Positions 58,481 to 64,000 of a stretch of 64,000 nt of DNA are shown here, piece after piece. The DNA comes from Petunia secreta (Eukaryota; Streptophyta; Magnoliopsida; Solanales; Solanaceae). The position numbers and the translations under genes were made by a program. The stretch covers positions 1 to 64,000 of the forward strand of contig JARKIP010000051.1 of the NCBI GenBank assembly GCA_029990175.1. The letters are read 5' to 3'. The number at the start of each line of letters is the position of its first letter. Position 1 is the stretch's first letter. Below the pieces are notes generated by a model, which was given only the letters and a program-made list of their open reading frames with translations, searched no databases and had not been told where the DNA came from.

Positions 58481-58968
58481 CAGGGGCGGCCCAATAACAT
58501 TTGAGGCGCAAAAAATTGACGTATTTTTTTAATAACATATATGTGTATTTAACTTTAAAGTTCATTTTTTAAATTCTTTTGAGATGCAAAGTATAAACTT
58601 AATTAATTTCTTCAAATATCATTTTAATGAATAACTCGACATATTGATCTAGTCAACTGATTATATGATCCAGATATTAATAATGCGGTAAATCTTTTTT
58701 TAAGCCTTTTAGGTTTTCTTCCTTCTATTAAAAAAAATCAAGTTATTTATAGTAGAAATTTGTATAATATTTTAAATTATAATCATATCTGTCGATAAAA
58801 CTTTTGATAATTATAACCAATGTAGCATATTGAAATAAATAACTAATATTTCATTCACTTAACTCTCACCAATATAAATAAATATAATTAGTAAAAAAAT
58901 TTGGGGTCCTTTGAATCTTAGGGGCCTAAAGCGAAAGCTTTAGTGGCCTTGCTCTTAAGCCACCCATG
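58481..58968. mobile_element. Non-autonomous hAT-type element with 8-bp target duplication
   Basis: The left end is CAGGGGCGGCCC and the right end, inverted, is CATGGGTGGCTT: 8-9 of the first 10-11 bases agree. The flanks CATTGGGT (58473-58480) and CATTGGGC (58969-58976) match at 7 of 8, the duplication length of hAT transposons. At 488 bp with no frame, it depends on a transposase from elsewhere. Related fragments lie near 48779 and 61198. Confidence 0.8.
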
Positions 58969-59606
58969 CATTGGGCATTTCATGTACTAGAGCAACTGTG
59001 GGTTAACCTCTAAGTGTTTCATTTTGCCATTGTTGTTAACGTTCAGCTGCTTATCTGAGTGGGTAGTCTTGCTACTCAGGTTTAGCATGCAGATTATTGA
59101 TTTTAGTCAAATTGTGACAACTCGCCTTACAAAAAACAAAAAGCCAATAACATGCCATTCTTATCAACTCATAAATTGAGGGCTGCACCTTAAGGTAATC
59201 ATCAAACCTAATATCAAAACAAAAAAAGTGAAAAAGTTAGGGAAGCGATAGGAAGGGAATGCAATTTCTTAAAAAGAAAAAGGAAATACAATGATGGATT
59301 GATAGAAGCTCATAAAATGATTTAGGATGACGGTGATTGATATAAAAATATGAACCAATCCAAGTTCCAAGAAGCTTTTGAAAAACTTTAAAGAAGTTCA
59401 TAGTATGCATCAAATTCATTTCTATTGATGGGAGGATGCTCCAACAAGTTTCTAATGAACAAGATCAAAGACACAGAATAATTATAATTAAAAGCCTGCA
59501 TATTTTTGTAACGGTAACAGTTAAACAAGTTTGAGTTTCCACCAATTTCTATTATCCAATTTGGGTAGAACCTAACATAGAACCCTAACTAAAAAATTGA
59601 GCGTTG

Positions 59607-60816
59607 TGCTAAGGTTTTTACCCTAAAATTGTAATATGTTGGGACTCTTATTTCTTGAAGAGATGAAAGAGTTCTAAAAGAATTATAAATCCTTCAAGCC
59701 TATCATTTTCTTGGAAGAAAAGTGAATGACTTCTATAAATTGATGGCTTCTCCTACTCAACATAACACCAAAAACTCCACAATGTAGTCTTAATGATTTA
59801 AGAGCAATGATTTGGGGGAAACTTTATTATTTTAATTTTTTTATACTAGTTTTAGAGTTTTAATTTCTACCTATGTAGGCAAATCATCCTTACCACTTTT
59901 AATAAATAAGTATAAATTCTTTTGATATCTACTTTGTTATCCATCAATGTTTATTTTGTTAGCTTCCGTAGGCACCATGTTATTTGATCCCAACAAGTGG
60001 TATCAGAGCCATATTCATCTAATAGTTCGATGAGCCACGTTAAAGAGATTGAAGACAGAATTAAGGTGGCTCAGTTCTAGCTGCAACTGCTTTATGATAA
60101 TGAAGATTTTTTATCGAAAAAAAAAAGTGATGCTACCTATGGAGAAATTATTCAACCATACCTTTGAAAATCATGCTGCTACATCTTCAAAAATAAACCC
60201 TTTTTAAACCCATGTTTGGGCCACTTTCAACCCACGTGAATTTTATAACACTTAGAATCCAATGCCACTTTTAATTATGCTTATTTTTAAAGCATGACTT
60301 CTTTTAACCAACACAATCTTTTAATCCATTCTTAGACTCATTTCAACCCAACTTTAAGCCTTCTTTTAACCAAGCGACAGTGTGAAGATCATGTAAAATA
60401 GAAAGATCAAGTATACTTTGCAAGAAAATTCAGACCAAGGGGAGAATTGCTAGAGTTTTTGCCGTAAACTTGTAACGGGCACTTATTTCTTGAAGAGGTG
60501 AAAAAGAATTATAACTCCTTCAAGCCTATCTTTTTTTGGAGGAAAAGTTAATGACTTCTATAAATTGAGTGTTATTACTTCTCAACACAACACCAAAAAC
60601 TCCACAATTATGTCTTTATGATCTGAGAGAAATGATTAGGGGAGACTTTATATTTTAGTTTTTCTTTTATACATGTATTAAATTTATAATTTCTCGCTAT
60701 GTAGGTCGGCCCAACCACTTTCAGTTAATAATTTTAAACTCTTTTAATGTCTACTTATTATCAACTAATTTTTGCTTTGTTAACTTTCGCATACACCATG
60801 TTATATCGATCCAACA
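59607..60816 (+). mobile_element. Miniature copia-type LTR element F
   Basis: LTRs at 59607-59995 and 60448-60816 start TGCTA and end CCAACA. The primer-binding site TGGTATCAGAGCC begins at 59998, two bases after the 5' LTR. The purine tract CAAGGGGAGAAT precedes the 3' LTR. The flanks CGTTG (59602-59606) and CTTTG (60817-60821) differ at one base and are a plausible decayed target duplication. The interior is only about 450 bp, with a short gag-like start and no pol. This fits a TRIM-like or heavily deleted copia. Confidence 0.8.
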
Positions 60817-61160
60817 CTTTGTTCTGTATGTAAATCCCTTTTAAGAGCTTGAACAAGACAAGGATTTTCGTATCATTCCAAAATAGAGCTGCATAATAGA
60901 ACCACTTCATTACCTTATTTACCTCGCTGTAATTCAAGGAGGAAAAATTATTAAGTGTATGTTAAAATAAGAGTAAAGAACACCCAAATCTTATTCTCAA
61001 ATAACCGATAGTGTACTTTTACTACTTAGAATCTTCGGCTTATCGAGTAAAGACGACCACAAGACTTTAAAATTCTGAATGTCAAGAAAGTCGCTTGTGG
61101 AGGCCGTAACCACCTACTCTACAAAGAATCATACAAACCTGGCAATATTATTTTAAACAG
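60247..61160 (+). repeat. Segmental duplication, copy 2
   Basis: Contains the end of element F's interior, its 3' LTR and about 340 bp of right flank, all of which recur at 54913-55798. Because the flank is shared as well, the DNA was duplicated after F had inserted. Confidence 0.8.
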
Positions 61161-61197
61161 AATATACTTTTTTTACCGAACACTTCGTTGTTTCATA

Positions 61198-61330
61198 GGA
61201 GCGGCCTGAGCCTAAAGCACGTAAAACACCTGCTTTGGGCCCCAAAGTATTAGCGGGGCCCAAATTCTTAAAAAAGTATCCATTAAGTAGTAAAAAAGAA
61301 CCTCTCTAAACTTTTTGGGGGCAAAAAACA
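61198..61330. mobile_element. hAT-like element fragment
   Basis: AGGAGCGGCCTGAGCCTAAA and GCTTTGGGCCCCAAAG-like words resemble the ends and interior of the element at 58481-58968. No opposite end or target duplication was found. Confidence 0.4.
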
Positions 61331-63340
61331 TAAATAACATTTGATATATAGGATATTATTTTCTACTAGCCACAACATCATGTAGCCATATCTTTATTTT
61401 ATTAATGGAATTAATAATATTACTAAAAGGATAAATATTATATGAATACTATAATTAAGGAAATGGATAGTAGGCATTACTCCACAAATTACTCCTTCAT
61501 AGATCACTCCAATTCTTATGACTACATCTTTTTATTTTTTTTATTTTTTTTATTTTTTATGAAATGTGAATCTTTTTTTTCATAGTGTAGATAATTAATT
61601 TCAATCGATTTTCACAAATGAAATACATATCACATATATAATGTATATAATTTATGGATACATGATAGATAATAAGTTAATATATGTGAAAACGTTTAAT
61701 TACTAACTACACACTGATAATAAATGAATACATACTACATATCATGTTAATAATAAGTGAAATATAAAATAATAAATATTGGATAGATACATGAAATATA
61801 ATAATATGCTAAAATATTAGATAAGTAAATATTGAATACACAATACATATATGATGAATAAATATTTAATATTCAATATATTTGGTGAATAAATATTCAA
61901 TACATACCGTATACATATTGAGTATTCACAAAGTCATTTGTAAACTATAATAAAATTAATACAACATATATATAATTTCATGAATGCATAAAATAGGTAA
62001 CGGAAGAGAGAGAAAATACAACATGATACTGCTAAAGGAACTACATTGTGATATATTTACTGTCATTTCTGGATCAATAGTTTTTAATATTGTAACAACA
62101 TTAATTAATATTGTAACAAAATTAATTATATTAAATAATTGGTAAGTACAAATCCCTAAACTTAAGGCTTGAAGGAGGACCGTAAATTCAAAAATTTAAT
62201 TATCATAGTAGTAATCCCTACACTTAAGGCTTGTGCCCACTTTATTTTTAGATATTCTGAATATTAAATATATATTAAAAATAAAAAAGCAATACAAAAT
62301 ATATATTAAATGGCTATGTAAAGAAAGGAGGTGTAAAATAGATTTAGGAAAAGTATTTAATGGTTATGGATGTTTAGGTTGAGTAAAAAACCCAAACTTT
62401 TTAACTCACATGATATTCTTTGGGTTACTTATTATGCCAATTTCACTTCCTTACTTGTTTTCTTATGAATCCACAATCTTCTACTCCTCATCAATAAACG
62501 TTTTACAGTATACTATATATTTTTCATTCTTGATATCTCCAAGAATTAAATAGCCTATTAAAAAACAATAGCTAAAAGTAAAAAGTATTTTTGCTTATTT
62601 CAACTTGTGCACGTACCGTTTTTATTTAGATAGTAAATAAGGAGGACACCATATTTTTCTTAAATATTTTATAAATATTGTGAAGAATAAATTTGCATAT
62701 ATTACTTCTATATAGTTTTCAAATTTCTAGATTATTTTTAAATAATTGAAGAATCTATTATGTTTAAACACAAGATCAATATTATTGTGAAACAGATGTA
62801 GAAGTATGTCCATACATTATGTGCAGTCTTTAGTTCAATGGTTTAGCCTTATTTTCCAGTTTCCAAATTAACAGTGTTAGGCAAGTTATTGCAAATAGAA
62901 GACAAGAATTTAATTGATGTACTCATCCAATAAAAAAAGGCTTGATTCTTTTTTAAATGTTTATATTGTTTATAGAATAATATAATATTAACAAATTCGA
63001 TTATAGCTGTCTTAGAATATTGACAATATCTTAACTTTAGACCAACACTTGGGATAGACTAAATGAACTAGCTATATTATCAATTGAAAATGAGCTATTA
63101 CAAAATATATATTATAAAAAATAGTAGAAAATTTGCACCTCAAAAAACTATAAAAAATAAAAATACCTATAATGTTTCTTTTAGAAAAATGAAGGCCTCC
63201 CATTATAGGTATGCTTTAGGTGCTGCTTCAACACTTTTATCTAAACACGATTTTTTATTTATTAAACCAATTTCAATTTTTATTATTGCTTATCAGCCAG
63301 CTACTTTAAACTAGTTAAGTCAAACAAACTCTAAGTGCTA
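61331..63340. other. AT-rich intergenic DNA, nothing recognised
   Basis: Strongly AT-rich with T-rich tracts near 61528-61560 and ATAC/ATAT-rich stretches at 61620-61960. No gene, RNA or complete transposon could be supported. The frame at 63084-63314 is not recognisable. Confidence 0.45.
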
Positions 63341-63349
63341 TATTAAATT

Positions 63350-63640
63350 AAAAACTAAGGTACAAACTTAATCTCCACTACATTCCGTTTGTGGTGCAAT
63401 TTCAACATCATTAAACAACTCGGGGTGAGAGAATCGTATTGCAATCCCCAGTTATTTTCCAAGCCTTGAAACATCTGGGTAATACTTTCCATGTCAATGG
63501 GGCCATTTTTCACACCAGAATAGGGGACTCAAAAATCAAATGTACTTTTTGGTAAATATTTTCGACCAATTGTTGAAGTTCATGGGTTTCTTAGGCATAG
63601 TGAAACTCTAAGAGAGAGCCTATAATTGTGTTTCATTTCT
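63350..63640 (-). pseudogene. Second copy of the unrecognised gene remnant at 15478-16050
   Basis: On the minus strand it shares SITQMFQGLENNWGLQYDS-type sequence and the motif around GAGTCCCCTATT with the first copy. Further upstream it shares the block with ATGCCTAAGAAACCCATGAA and a start-like TGTCTAGAAATGAAACA. The middle part with the EYVNYFRA and HPKYLS segments is deleted. Family unknown. Confidence 0.5.
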
Positions 63641-63651
63641 AGACATAGAGA

Positions 63652-63832
63652 CTGTTTGACTGAGCAACAAAAAATTGCTTCTTTTGAGGAGTACTTTTGT
63701 TAAAAATATTTTTTTTTGATAAGTGCTTTTAAAAAATAAACAGCTTTTATTTGACCAACTCATTTGAGAATTTTTTTTGAAATAAATTATGTTTGGATAA
63801 TATTTATAAAAAATATTTTTGAGTGTCAGATT
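63652..63832. mobile_element. Possible MITE (AAAAGTGCTTTT-type)
   Basis: GACTGTTTGACTGAGCAAC at the left, a GATAAGTGCTTTTAAAAAAT-like centre and AAAATATTTTTGAGTGTCAG at the right resemble a common Solanaceae MITE family. Ends and target duplication are not defined. Confidence 0.35.
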
Positions 63833-64000
63833 AAATAAGATGACAGAACTAGGGTTGCATTATTGAGTAATATTACCTAAATGTAAAAAAGATTTAAATA
63901 CATTTTATGAAAGACTAATTTATTTTTTATTTTCATTTAATTACAATTTAAAAATATAAAACAAAAATATATATTAAGGTTTCTAATCAATAGGAATAAG

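Overview
This window is plant nuclear DNA, most likely from a Solanaceae species. The inference rests on Solanaceae-type SINE, MITE and LTR-retrotransposon families, AT-rich intergenic DNA, and spliced genes with GT-AG introns. I recognise one conserved cellular gene. Almost everything else is nested or decayed transposable elements.

Layout. (1) 0.67-8.9 kb, minus strand: a multi-exon gene for a ZCCHC8-like protein (CCHC zinc knuckle plus PSP domain), predicted to work in nuclear exosome targeting or RNA processing. Its reading frame appears broken twice by single extra bases. Its introns hold a MITE, a long T/G homopolymer and a SINE with a tandemly amplified body, and a Stowaway-type MITE sits just upstream of its 5' end. 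(2) 9.65-14.79 kb: a decayed Ty1/copia element (C) with both LTRs and a 5-bp target duplication. (3) 15.5-28.6 kb: an unrecognised pseudogene and a duplicated flanking segment, invaded by a second copia element (16681-27913). That copia is itself split by a very young Athila-type gag-protease element (A, 18375-25321, minus strand). (4) 28.6-33.5 kb: intergenic DNA with several local tandem duplications and an Au-like SINE. (5) 33.5-42.7 kb: a Tat-lineage Ty3/gypsy element (D) with a 5' LTR, gag, protease, RT, two RNases H, integrase and an antisense spliced extra ORF. Its 3' end is missing. (6) 42.7-47.4 kb: a truncated Athila-type gag-pol (E) followed by an LTR-like segment. (7) 49.4-53.3 kb: a second, internally deleted copy of element A (B), inserted into a MITE. 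(8) 53.3-64 kb: AT-rich intergenic DNA with LTR remnants, a non-autonomous hAT element with an 8-bp target duplication, a 1.2-kb mini copia element (F) and a segmental duplication that carries part of F.

How it works together: the transposons are layered, so insertion order can be read directly. The copia host is older (about 7 LTR differences in 437 bp). Element A inside it is much younger (2 differences in 1344 bp). No retroelement polyprotein here is intact, so any mobility would need proteins supplied from elsewhere. The best leads are the young gag-protease element with its conserved double hairpin, the antisense ORF of the Tat element, and the doubly frameshifted conserved gene.
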